Origin: Lachnospiraceae bacterium
GTDB taxonomy: Bacteria; Bacillota; Clostridia; Lachnospirales; Lachnospiraceae
Reading direction: 5' to 3'
NCBI GenBank assembly: GCA_016288005.1
Contig: JAEEXY010000001.1
Coordinates: 62,001-126,000, forward strand
Length of the DNA: 64,000 bases
Position numbers and translations under genes: made by a program
In this document: positions 1 through 9,316 of the stretch, piece after piece
How positions within the stretch are numbered: position 1 is the stretch's first letter
Layout: every line of letters begins with the position of its first letter
The notes under the pieces: generated by a model
The model's database searches: none
Seen by the model: only the letters and a program-made list of their open reading frames with translations
Told to the model about the DNA's origin: nothing

Positions 1-2
1 AT

Positions 3-629
3 GAGCTCAGAACGCCGCTCACCGTTATCTCGGGTTACGCGCAGCTGATGGAGATGCAGGCGAGACGCGGCAAGGGAGGCGTCGAAGATCCCGAGCGGTT
101 AAAGACCATCCGCGACGAGGCTGACCGCCTCGGAGAAATGGTAACGAAGCTGATGGAATATACATTCGGCAATACGGGTCAGGTCGAATTCTCCGAAATA
201 TACGCCGCAGATCTGCTGAAGAGCTCGCAGGCGATATTAAAGCCCGTCTGCGCCAAGAAATCCAATACGCTGGTTACGGTCAATGAGAGCAGCCATTCCG
301 TTCATGCCAATTTTGAGCTGCTACTTCAGGTGATCATAAATCTTGTAGTAAACGCAAACCGGCATACGGATAAGGGCACTATCACGATCCGCGTGCGGGA
401 GATACCCGGGAATCTGGAGTTTTCGGTTGCGGATACCGGAAGCGGAATTGCGCCGGATGTTGCAGAACACATTTTTGAAAGAGGATTTACGAAGGACGGA
501 GGCACAGGTCTCGGACTGGCTATATGCGCTGATACAATGAGACTGCATGGGGGCAGTATAAGGCTCAACGCCACAGGCCCGTCGGGAAGCGAATTCGTAT
601 TTGACGTGCCTTCTTCCGGGAAAGTATAA
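3..629 (+). CDS. Sensor histidine kinase, C-terminal part (truncated by window start)
   Basis: Frame is open from base 3 and reads ELRTPLTVISGYAQLM (H-box; the His codon straddles the window edge), then N box NLVVNANRHT, G boxes DTGSGIAPDV and GGTGLGLAI. Confidence 0.93.
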   Translation, partial: ELRTPLTVISGYAQLMEMQARRGKGGVEDPERLKTIRDEADRLGEMVTKLMEYTFGNTGQVEFSEIYAADLLKSSQAILKPVCAKKSNTLVTVNESSHSVHANFELLLQVIINLVVNANRHTDKGTITIRVREIPGNLEFSVADTGSGIAPDVAEHIFERGFTKDGGTGLGLAICADTMRLHGGSIRLNATGPSGSEFVFDVPSSGKV

Positions 630-644
630 GAAGGGAAGATAAGT

Positions 645-1316
645 ATGGGAAGAAAGATATTGCTGCTGGAGGATAATCCTCATATCCTCAAGATAAACAA
701 AGAGGCGCTGCTGATGGAGGATTACGAGGTAGTATGCGCAGAGACCATTAAAGAGGCGGAGGACGCCCTGGAAAAGAACGAGTTCGATCTCGCCATCTTT
801 GACATCATGCTCCCTGACGGCGACGGCGTCGATTTCTGCAGGAAAGTTAAGCGCGAGCATGCTTTCCCGATCATTTTCCTGTCGGCGCTCGGAGAGAATC
901 AGGACGTGATCGCGGGCTTCAGGTCCGGAGGGGACGATTATCTGACCAAGCCCTATGATCTTGGAGTCCTTCTTGCGCGTGTGGAGGCCAGGATCAGGAC
1001 GAGCGTGGAGAGCAAAAGGTTTATCAGCTACGGTCCGTTAAAGATAGATACGGTGCTTTCGCTGGCGTTCTGCAACGGTCAGGACCTGCTTCTTACGCAA
1101 AAGGAATTCACGTTGTTGGAGATCATGCTCATGAGCAGCGGAACCTTAAGGACAAAGGAAGAGCTCTATGAGAGCGTATGGGGGCCGGCTCCGGGATCGG
1201 ATCTGAATGTTCTTTACGCGACTGTTTCGAGATTGAATAAAAAACTTGAGGCTTCCGGTTCGGGACTTCAGGTAGTTTCGCTTCACAAAACGGGATATAC
1301 GCTGGAGAGCATCTGA
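645..1316 (+). CDS. OmpR/PhoB-family response regulator
   Basis: Receiver motifs (LLLEDN, FDIMLPDGDG, DDYLTKPYD) and C-terminal winged helix (LLLTQKEFTLLEIM...GYTLESI); directly follows the kinase. Confidence 0.95.
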   Translation: MGRKILLLEDNPHILKINKEALLMEDYEVVCAETIKEAEDALEKNEFDLAIFDIMLPDGDGVDFCRKVKREHAFPIIFLSALGENQDVIAGFRSGGDDYLTKPYDLGVLLARVEARIRTSVESKRFISYGPLKIDTVLSLAFCNGQDLLLTQKEFTLLEIMLMSSGTLRTKEELYESVWGPAPGSDLNVLYATVSRLNKKLEASGSGLQVVSLHKTGYTLESI

Positions 1317-1398
1317 ATGGGGCAAAATTCCCGTAAGCCTTGTAAATACTCATTTCTTACAATTCTGTAAGATTTCGTTTCTTCACGAAAAAACGAAT

Positions 1399-1450
1399 AG
1401 ACTATATACAGAAAGGTCAATATTGGGCCTTGAAGTATATAGTCTTTTTT
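1399..1450 (+). terminator. Intrinsic-terminator-like inverted repeat after the two-component operon
   Basis: agactatatac / gtatatagtct perfect 11-bp arms (1399-1409, 1435-1445), inner aaggtc/ggcctt pairing, followed by a T run. Confidence 0.7.
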
Positions 1451-1473
1451 CTTAGGATGAGAGGGGAAGATGT

Positions 1474-4400
1474 ATGAAAACAGGAAGACTTTTCAAAACT
1501 ATCGTATGCCTGCTCGCGGTAATGGCGCTGACAGCAGGTTATGTGCCTGAAATGCAGGCAAAGCCGGTAAAGGCGGCGACTACCAAATCTCTGATCGAGA
1601 AGGAAAGAACGGGAGAAGAGATATTCAATACGCTTATGTCGCTGGATGCGACACCGCCCGCTCTTTACCAGAAGAATACAGATCCTTACGGCTATGCGGT
1701 GGACGAGCCGTTTTATCTGACGAGACAGCATGAATTGCTCGTATACAAAAGCAGTGCAATGTATAATTCACCGATGATGAACGTGGATATCTACGATACC
1801 CTCAAGAAAGAAGATACAGGTGATTTCCTTCGCAATGTGAGAAACGGAATTACGCATTTTCCAAACGTTAAAGCTGCCAAACTCAATTATGTCCAGCTGA
1901 AAGCGTTCGACCCCACGGGCTCGGGCCGAAAGGATCATCTGGCATTGATAGGCGTGAAGAACAACGGAAAAAACGGAAGCAACGACCTGTATGTCTATGT
2001 CTGCGATAAGACAGGAAGTACCTGGGAAGGACAGAAACTCGGATCGGTAAACTGGATGGGAAATACTTCGGACGGCGATGACGATGACGTCTGGCTTTAC
2101 AATTCCATGAATTTCCTTTCACTGACCGCCGGCGATTATGACGGTGACGGAAAGGATTCGCTGGTAGTATGGGGCTGTTATGACAATACAAATTACGGCC
2201 TGAATGAGATAACTGTAAATCCGCAGGATCTGAAGCTTTCGGTAAAGAGCGGAAGCTCGCATAGCAAGACACTGCTTCACAATTACTATATCAACGGTTC
2301 CGTGGACAGCAATCTTCTCAAGACAAACAACTGGGCAGACAATCACCTCGGAGCGAAGATTGATTCCGGCGATATCAACGGCGACGGGATTGACGATCTG
2401 GTAGTATTAAGCTATGTTTCGCGTCTGACGTCCAGTTACAACGGCCGCAAACAGAAAACAGATCTGTACAGGCCTTATGTAGCGGTCGCATACGGAGCAA
2501 AGGGACTTAAGAATGACATTACAAAGATAAACAGCAAAGATACCGGCATATGGTCGGAGGCTATGAACAGCACAAATACTTATGACAGCTGCGTAGCACC
2601 CGGATTGTCACTCGGAGACGTGGACGGAGACGGTGTGAAGGAAGTCGTGGTAGCCGGTATACACAACACCATAGAGGGTACGCCCGGGAAAACGGTAAGC
2701 GAACCTTACTCGATTGACAATAACACGCTTTACATAATGATAACCGAAGGCAATCTTACGCACATAGCATATGAGACGCCGATGGCAAACGCATGGACTA
2801 AGGACGGTTTTTATCCTAACGGTGACGACGTCTGGCAGCAGACCGCCGTTCAGTGCGTAAGCATCAACGGATACGGCAATCCCGCGTTAATGTTCATAAG
2901 CGGCGATCTTTATTCGCTTTCCAGCGGCACGATAAGGCGCGTTTACGAAGGCAACTTCTTTAAGGAGGCCGACAATAAGGATTCGAGCGACAATAAACTT
3001 TCGAATACTTTTATTCATTCCGTTGCCGCAGGTAACTTTGACGGCAACGAACAAGGTTTTGAGCAGGTAGTGTTCTCCGTAGGCGGTATGCATGAAAGCC
3101 AGGAAAACTACACCTTTACACGTGGTATGATGGGAGGTGCGGATCGCGATAACGCCTCCGGTATTTCCACTACGTATTACAGCACAACGATGGGGACGAT
3201 GGATTCTTCTGCTTCGGAATTCCCGTCAAGCGGAAGCACGGGAGCCAATCTGTATTTCGACGGTAAGTCCAACTATGCTCTGAATTACGCCCTTTGCGCG
3301 ATCGATGTCGATAATGACGGAGTAGTGGCCCGATACAAGGGCAAAGCATATACGTTCTCGGATCCCGAAGTAATGGCGGTCATCCAGGCGGCGCCTTACT
3401 ACGAAGATATGTATGATTACATAACCGATTCGAACGGTACCGAGTACAGCATTTCCGAGAACTTTAATTACGAACAGTCTTCGAGCAACAGTGTGTCGTT
3501 CGGCATAGGAGTGACGGCGGAGATCAGTTCTCCTGCGATCGAAATGAGCGTTTCCGCAGGCTATTCGATGGATTGGAGTGAGTCTTTCACCAAAGGACTT
3601 GAAGAAAGCAAGACCTACAGCTGGACAGCTACATGGGAAGATCAGGTCATCGTAAAGCGTACGCCCGTCGTAAGCTACAGCTATGAGATCATGAAGGACG
3701 GGCAGTGGCTGGACGGACAGGGTATGTGTCTGTCATTTGCTTCAAATTCTTCGTTTATGAAGATGAACATTGAAGAATACAATGCTTTCGTCGATTACTA
3801 CAATGCAAAGCTTATGAGCAGTACAGGTTACGACGCTTCAAAATCGTATCTGCTCATGACAAAGATTGTGGACGACAGGCTTCAGAATGAAGGCAACCCT
3901 CTGCAGTATTGGCAGCTTGGCGATTCCAAGCCTGCAAATTTCACAGTGCTTCAGGATACCGCGCAGACCTGTAAGACAGGTTCGGGTAATTCTGCATTCT
4001 CCTGGGAGGAGAACCAGTATTCCGGTTATTCGGTATCGCAGTCTCACGGATTTTCATATGAATCATCGATCATGCTGGGCGTAAAAGTACTCGGAGACGG
4101 AGTGATGGCCGGAGTAACAAGCTCGCTTTCATATATGTCCGGAAGGGAGACTTCGACTACAACAGGTTCCGGAAAAGGAATCGGCGCAACGGTTTCGGAT
4201 ATCGACAACAAGCTGCTCGCGGCTGAGGCAGGCAATGTATACGGTCTTGAAGATGCTGCCAAAAACTATGTATTCAGTTGGCAGGTCGTAAAGTGGGATT
4301 CAAATATCACCGACAGCATCGGCCATAAGGTTCCGATCTACGGATACATGATCTCCAATGTCAGAACCCCTTCACCGAAGGTAAACGATTTCTATGCCGA

Positions 4401-5655
4401 GATCGTCAACGATCCCAATAATGTCTCGGGAAGCGCGATAAAGCTGATGTGGGAGAATCCCAAGATCGACGGAAATCCTGATTGGAACAAGCCTGACGGA
4501 TACAACATTTTCCTGAGAGGCAAGGATAATCATGGAAGAATGACAAGAACTCGGATCGCTCAGGTTGGTCCGGACGCAACGGAATATCTGTATAATGCCC
4601 CGGACGGGATAAAAGAATTCGTATTTACGATAACATCGTTTAACAATTCGACATTTGAAAGCATCGAATCGGATACCGTTACGGTTGTTCTCGATACTGC
4701 GTCGCGTTCCATCATTTCGGTGAAGAAGACAGCGACTGACGGAATAAACGATACATATACGATCTTCTACAATGACGGAACAAAGAGCACATTCCTTGTA
4801 CGCAACGGTGAGGACGGTGCAGGCATCGATACGGTAAAGAAGGCTTACGAGGATGAAAACGGTACCACATTTAACATCACGATGACCGACGGAAGAACCA
4901 GCTCGTTCAGTGTACCCCGTGGTGAGGCCGGAGCCGGGATCTCAAGTATTTTCTTTATGGAGAGCAACGACAATGTTGATACCTACACGATCATGCTGGA
5001 CAATGGGCAGACCAGCAGCTTCGAAGTTAAGAACGGCAAATCTGCTTACGATATTGCCAAAGACTACGGATTTGACGGAAGCGAGACCGAATGGCTCGAT
5101 TCGCTCAGAGGAACTGACGGACGAAACGGTTATAACGGTTCCGACGGACGTGACGGAAGAGACGGAGTAGACGGCAAGGATGGTAAAGACGGAGAAAAGG
5201 GCGAGAAAGGCGATAAGGGCGACAAGGGTGAAGACGGTATCGGAGTATCCGGTATCAGCGTTTCCGACAACGGTGACCTGATCTTCACATTGACCGACAG
5301 CAGCACGATCGTCGCAGGCAATCTTCTGACACTTCTGATGAAGTTCCAGGAAAGCCTGACCTTCCGCGAGCAGACAGCTGACATCGGAAGCCTCAAGACG
5401 GGCGCGGGTTCCATCACAGTAAAGTGGGAACAGATCGATAATGTAGACGGCTATGAGATCATCTACAGCAGCCACAAGAACATGAAGAAGGCAAAGACGG
5501 TGACCGTGGCAAACGCTGAAACGGTCAAGAAGAAGATCTCAGGTCTCAGCGCTTCGACCAAGTATTACGTTCAGATAAGAGGCTTTATGCTTCTCGGAAC
5601 TGAGAAGGTTTATACCGAGTGGAGCGATAAGGCATCGGCTACTGCGGGCGAATAA
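1474..5655 (+). CDS. Very large secreted/surface protein: signal peptide, FG-GAP/VCBS-like Ca-binding repeats, Ser/Thr-rich beta segments, collagen-like GXX tract, C-terminal fibronectin-III-like domain
   Basis: 1393 aa; N-terminal signal sequence; DYDGDGKDSLVVWG, DINGDGIDDLVVLS, DVDGDGVKEVVVAG; GRDGRDGVDGKDGKDGEKGEKGDKGDKGEDG; C-terminal GSITVKWEQIDNVDGYEI...SGLSASTKYYVQIRG. Confidence 0.85.
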   Translation: MKTGRLFKTIVCLLAVMALTAGYVPEMQAKPVKAATTKSLIEKERTGEEIFNTLMSLDATPPALYQKNTDPYGYAVDEPFYLTRQHELLVYKSSAMYNSPMMNVDIYDTLKKEDTGDFLRNVRNGITHFPNVKAAKLNYVQLKAFDPTGSGRKDHLALIGVKNNGKNGSNDLYVYVCDKTGSTWEGQKLGSVNWMGNTSDGDDDDVWLYNSMNFLSLTAGDYDGDGKDSLVVWGCYDNTNYGLNEITVNPQDLKLSVKSGSSHSKTLLHNYYINGSVDSNLLKTNNWADNHLGAKIDSGDINGDGIDDLVVLSYVSRLTSSYNGRKQKTDLYRPYVAVAYGAKGLKNDITKINSKDTGIWSEAMNSTNTYDSCVAPGLSLGDVDGDGVKEVVVAGIHNTIEGTPGKTVSEPYSIDNNTLYIMITEGNLTHIAYETPMANAWTKDGFYPNGDDVWQQTAVQCVSINGYGNPALMFISGDLYSLSSGTIRRVYEGNFFKEADNKDSSDNKLSNTFIHSVAAGNFDGNEQGFEQVVFSVGGMHESQENYTFTRGMMGGADRDNASGISTTYYSTTMGTMDSSASEFPSSGSTGANLYFDGKSNYALNYALCAIDVDNDGVVARYKGKAYTFSDPEVMAVIQAAPYYEDMYDYITDSNGTEYSISENFNYEQSSSNSVSFGIGVTAEISSPAIEMSVSAGYSMDWSESFTKGLEESKTYSWTATWEDQVIVKRTPVVSYSYEIMKDGQWLDGQGMCLSFASNSSFMKMNIEEYNAFVDYYNAKLMSSTGYDASKSYLLMTKIVDDRLQNEGNPLQYWQLGDSKPANFTVLQDTAQTCKTGSGNSAFSWEENQYSGYSVSQSHGFSYESSIMLGVKVLGDGVMAGVTSSLSYMSGRETSTTTGSGKGIGATVSDIDNKLLAAEAGNVYGLEDAAKNYVFSWQVVKWDSNITDSIGHKVPIYGYMISNVRTPSPKVNDFYAEIVNDPNNVSGSAIKLMWENPKIDGNPDWNKPDGYNIFLRGKDNHGRMTRTRIAQVGPDATEYLYNAPDGIKEFVFTITSFNNSTFESIESDTVTVVLDTASRSIISVKKTATDGINDTYTIFYNDGTKSTFLVRNGEDGAGIDTVKKAYEDENGTTFNITMTDGRTSSFSVPRGEAGAGISSIFFMESNDNVDTYTIMLDNGQTSSFEVKNGKSAYDIAKDYGFDGSETEWLDSLRGTDGRNGYNGSDGRDGRDGVDGKDGKDGEKGEKGDKGDKGEDGIGVSGISVSDNGDLIFTLTDSSTIVAGNLLTLLMKFQESLTFREQTADIGSLKTGAGSITVKWEQIDNVDGYEIIYSSHKNMKKAKTVTVANAETVKKKISGLSASTKYYVQIRGFMLLGTEKVYTEWSDKASATAGE

Positions 5656-5690
5656 AAAAATATAGCAGAATACAATCTGAGGAAGATTTC

Positions 5691-5722
5691 AAGGCACGGG
5701 CTTTAACGGTCCGTGCCTTTTA
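5691..5722 (+). terminator. Intrinsic terminator
   Basis: aaggcacgg (5691-5699) / ccgtgcctt (5711-5719), followed by short T tract. Confidence 0.7.
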
Positions 5723-5893
5723 GCGTCTGCCTCACGGACTATGTACGCAGGATGACCGTTATGATAGTATATGTATAGGAGAGGCTGACAGATTATAAAA
5801 ATCCATGGAACCTATGTGTTATTGAATTCGTCTTATATACAGAAAGGTGTATTATGCCCTGAATTCGATGTTGACACAGCAGATGAGGAGATT

Positions 5894-7186
5894 ATGAAGA
5901 ATAGCATTCGAACTGTTGCTGCGTTAATAATGATCGCAGCGATCCTGTGCAGCACGGCAGGCTGTATGTCGGGAGGAAAAAGCGTTAAGGCCGCCGACCT
6001 GATGGAGGGCGTTACCGCACGACCGGTTCCGGCAGGCAGAAAAGCAGTCGAGTTCAGCGCTGACGTGAATGATTTTGCGGTGCGCTTGTTCCGAAGCTGC
6101 GAACAGACTGCAAATGGTGGTGAGAATATGCTGATCTCACCCATATCCGTACTGCTCGCGTTGTCCATGACAGCGAACGGCGCCGATGGGGAAACGCTGG
6201 CGCAGATGGAAGAAGTACTGGGGATGAAGACCGGGGACCTGAATGAGTTTGCGTACTCTTATCTGAATTCAGGGCCGGATGATCCTAAGTACTTCGGAAA
6301 ATTGGATCTGGCGAATTCAATATGGTTTACCTCGGATGAGGAGTTCAAGGTGAATAAGGATTTTCTGCAGGTGAATGCCGATCATTATTCACCTGAGATC
6401 TATTCCGCACCTTTTGACAGTTCAACCCTGAAGGACATAAATGATTGGGTTAAGAAAAAGACTGACGGCATGATACCGACGATCCTCGATGATATACCCG
6501 AGGATGCGATAATGTATCTGATCAATGCGCTGGCATTTGATGCCGAGTGGCAGACGATCTATAAGGAAAATCAGGTGCACGACAGCGACTTTACCGACGC
6601 CGCCGGTAACACTAAAAAAGTGCCATACATGTATGTGACGGAGAACGTCTATCTTGAGGATGAGAACGCTGTTGGGTTTATTAAGTATTACAAGGGCAAA
6701 AAATATGCTTTCGCAGCGCTTCTCCCCAATGAAGATCTTACGCCGGCAGGGTATATTGAAACGCTTACCGGAGAGCATCTGAGCGACATGCTCTCGAATG
6801 CGGAGCGGTGTGAAGTCAGAACATCGATGCCTAAGTTCAAGACCGGGTATTCCGCAGAATTGTCCGGTATTTTGGGATCCATGGGCATGCCGCTGCCGTT
6901 TGATAAAGAAAAAGCCGATTTCTATAAGATCGGGACGTTTAACACTCCCGATTATGTGATCTATATTTCCAGGGTTTTGCATAAGACCTTCATCGAGGTT
7001 GATGAGAAGGGTACAAAGGCCGGTGCCGCGACCGTTGTCGAGATGACTAAAATTGGTGCGGCGGCACTTGTTGAGAAACCCAAGCCCAAAGAGGTCTATC
7101 TTACCAGACCGTTTATATACATGCTTATTGACGCGGAGGCAAACATCCCGCTATTTATCGGCGTGATGAACGATCCGGAGAAGTAA
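5894..7186 (+). CDS. Serpin family serine protease inhibitor, predicted lipoprotein
   Basis: Start chosen at ATG 5894 after gaggag SD (track ORF begins 5816). Lipobox-like ILCSTAGC; serpin motifs (MLISPISVLLALSMTANGADGETLAQMEEVL; HKTFIEVDEKGTKAGAATVVEM; RPFIYMLIDAEANIPLFIGVMNDP). Confidence 0.93.
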   Translation: MKNSIRTVAALIMIAAILCSTAGCMSGGKSVKAADLMEGVTARPVPAGRKAVEFSADVNDFAVRLFRSCEQTANGGENMLISPISVLLALSMTANGADGETLAQMEEVLGMKTGDLNEFAYSYLNSGPDDPKYFGKLDLANSIWFTSDEEFKVNKDFLQVNADHYSPEIYSAPFDSSTLKDINDWVKKKTDGMIPTILDDIPEDAIMYLINALAFDAEWQTIYKENQVHDSDFTDAAGNTKKVPYMYVTENVYLEDENAVGFIKYYKGKKYAFAALLPNEDLTPAGYIETLTGEHLSDMLSNAERCEVRTSMPKFKTGYSAELSGILGSMGMPLPFDKEKADFYKIGTFNTPDYVIYISRVLHKTFIEVDEKGTKAGAATVVEMTKIGAAALVEKPKPKEVYLTRPFIYMLIDAEANIPLFIGVMNDPEK

Positions 7187-7196
7187 TTGACAGGGG

Positions 7197-9122
7197 GTGA
7201 AGCGTTTGTTTGACAATTATTATTGGAGTTTTCTGGTAATACGCGGAGTGGCATTTGTGATAATAGGTATTGTACCGGTGCTGTTTGCGCTCGGGATCAG
7301 ATCTGAGAAATTTAAAGGGAAAAAAGCATTGAAATACCTGCTGATCATATTCCTGATCGTCGTATTTGTTCCGATACCCGTTCAATATAAGGACGGAGGT
7401 ACTACTGAATACAATGCACCGCTGTACCGGGTGATCAGATGGAAGCAAATGGGCTTCTGTATGCGTGAATATGATGATCATATAGATGATTACTGGCTTG
7501 AAGGGATCGAATTTCAGATCATCCCCCGGAATACAGAAAACATTAACGATCTGACAAAGGAATACAGGGAGAAGACCGAGAAGAATGAATTTGTAAAGTT
7601 TGTACGTGTATATCCGAGATCTGTTGAGGGACGGGAAAAGCCGGTCCCTACACCGTCCGGGATCACGGGTACTGAAGCTACTCCCACGCCTGAGACGGAA
7701 CCGACTGCAACACCGGAACCTGTAGAGGTCGTTACTCCCATAGAAGAGCCTGCTCCGACGGCTACGCCTATGCCGGACCCCGGTGATTTGCCGATCGAGA
7801 GCGTATTTATATTTTATCCCGAGCTGTTCCCGGTGATCGACAGTTCGACAGCGAGAAAGCCCATTACAGAAGCTATCTACATGGAGCTTAACGGGGTAAA
7901 CAGCGTGGCGGCCGATAATCCGCTGTGCTCAAAGACGCACGGAGCATGGCTGAATCTGGCCGATAAAAAGGCAGATATCGTGTTCCTCGTCGCGCCTACC
8001 GAGGAAGAGGAATCGTATTTCCGTGAGAAAAAGGTCAATATCGAAATGAAGCCCTACGGTTACGACGGACTCGGATTTATCGTGAGTCCGGAATGTCCCG
8101 TACAGAACCTGACATCAGAGCAGATCCGCGGGATATATGAGTGTACGATCACGAACTGGAGCCAGGTCGGCGGACCCGATGCCGATATACATCCGTATTT
8201 CAGGAATGAGCAGTCGGGCAGCCAGAGATTGTTCGAGGGTTTCCTCTGGCCGGACGGCGATGCGCCGGATTTTTCCTCGATGCTGGACCGGTTTTATTTT
8301 GCGGACGGCATGAGCAGCATCACTGAAGAAGTGGCGCGCGATCCTTATGCGATCGGCTATAACATTGTCTCATATTTGGATCTTGAGTATGAGGATTATA
8401 TCGTGGCGGTCGCAGTCGACGGGGCGAAACCGAATACGGATACCTTTAAGGATCATTCTTATCCGTTCATCACGACCGCGTATGTGGCTATACGTGCGGA
8501 CGAGGCTCCGAACAGCCCCGCAAGACGTATCTATGACTGGATCGGGTCGGATATGAGTGTGCAAAAGATCGAGTCCAACAGCTCGCTCGCTGTGAATGTC
8601 GGGGATTCGGAATTCCTGATATATGACGGAGTTTCTCAGGAATATGACTTTGCCGGCAGGGAGTCGCGGAGCGATAAAACGGCAAAGCTGCAGGCCAATG
8701 CGGTGCTTGCCAACGAAGCTGTTTATGCATCCTTTGATTTTGATAAAGATTATGTATATCCCGATGATTTCGCGGGAACATATATAGACTATGACATACT
8801 CTATGTGGCAGTGACCGGTCAGCAGGCCATAGACAGATATGCTGAGATCACGGACAGATCCCCGTTCGTCCGGTTTGTCGTGGTAAATAATTCTTATAAC
8901 TGTCTGATGGACTGCGTACGTGAATATGCGGCCTCGATAAAGGATGATTACAGGGTAACTTCATACGGTGTTGACACAGAGAAAAATGCAGGAGTGATCA
9001 GTCTCGATCCCGTTGATTACGAGCGCTTCCGTGACAGCGATCTTGCTTATACCTATGGCGATCTCTGTTATGTTTTCATTTCCGAAAAGGATATCGGGAT
9101 CTATGTGCGTCCGGAGGGATAA
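7197..9122 (+). CDS. Membrane-anchored protein with Pro/Thr-rich linker and PstS/PBP-like substrate-binding domain
   Basis: GTG start after ggggg; two N-terminal hydrophobic helices, PTPSGITGTEATPTPETEPTATPEP linker, then periplasmic-binding-like region with FRNEQSGSQRLFEGF and GYNIVSYL. Confidence 0.7.
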   Translation: MKRLFDNYYWSFLVIRGVAFVIIGIVPVLFALGIRSEKFKGKKALKYLLIIFLIVVFVPIPVQYKDGGTTEYNAPLYRVIRWKQMGFCMREYDDHIDDYWLEGIEFQIIPRNTENINDLTKEYREKTEKNEFVKFVRVYPRSVEGREKPVPTPSGITGTEATPTPETEPTATPEPVEVVTPIEEPAPTATPMPDPGDLPIESVFIFYPELFPVIDSSTARKPITEAIYMELNGVNSVAADNPLCSKTHGAWLNLADKKADIVFLVAPTEEEESYFREKKVNIEMKPYGYDGLGFIVSPECPVQNLTSEQIRGIYECTITNWSQVGGPDADIHPYFRNEQSGSQRLFEGFLWPDGDAPDFSSMLDRFYFADGMSSITEEVARDPYAIGYNIVSYLDLEYEDYIVAVAVDGAKPNTDTFKDHSYPFITTAYVAIRADEAPNSPARRIYDWIGSDMSVQKIESNSSLAVNVGDSEFLIYDGVSQEYDFAGRESRSDKTAKLQANAVLANEAVYASFDFDKDYVYPDDFAGTYIDYDILYVAVTGQQAIDRYAEITDRSPFVRFVVVNNSYNCLMDCVREYAASIKDDYRVTSYGVDTEKNAGVISLDPVDYERFRDSDLAYTYGDLCYVFISEKDIGIYVRPEG

Positions 9123-9132
9123 CGGAAAATAA

Positions 9133-9202
9133 GGGAAGACATGGGGACGGTTCTTCTGTCTGCGAACTTAAGCAGACAGAAGAACCGTCCCCATGTCTTC
9201 CC
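9133..9202. repeat. Long perfect palindrome (31-bp arms, 8-nt loop)
   Basis: gggaagacatggggacggttcttctgtctgc (9133-9163) is the exact reverse complement of 9172-9202; loop gaacttaa. Confidence 0.97.
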
Positions 9203-9316
9203 ACTTTTATGCATAAAAAATGCATAATCACCTTGAAAACGGAAATCGGCTGAGATATAATGAAAAATGGTCTGTGCAAGACCGTGCATTACGATTTTTT
9301 AGGAGATTTATTCAAA

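Noticed and set aside
5130-5240. Short-period repeat considered as a CRISPR-like array
   Set aside because: In-frame Gly-X-X coding repeat with no spacer-repeat alternation; no cas genes.
5130-5475. Minus-strand Ser/Pro-rich ORFs opposite the collagen-like tract
   Set aside because: Reverse translation of a GXX repeat gives a low-complexity PLSPLSP artefact.
9210-9230. atgcat-aaaaa-atgcat inverted repeat before alaS
   Set aside because: Six-base arms in AT-rich DNA are expected by chance; considered secondary to the 31-bp palindrome.
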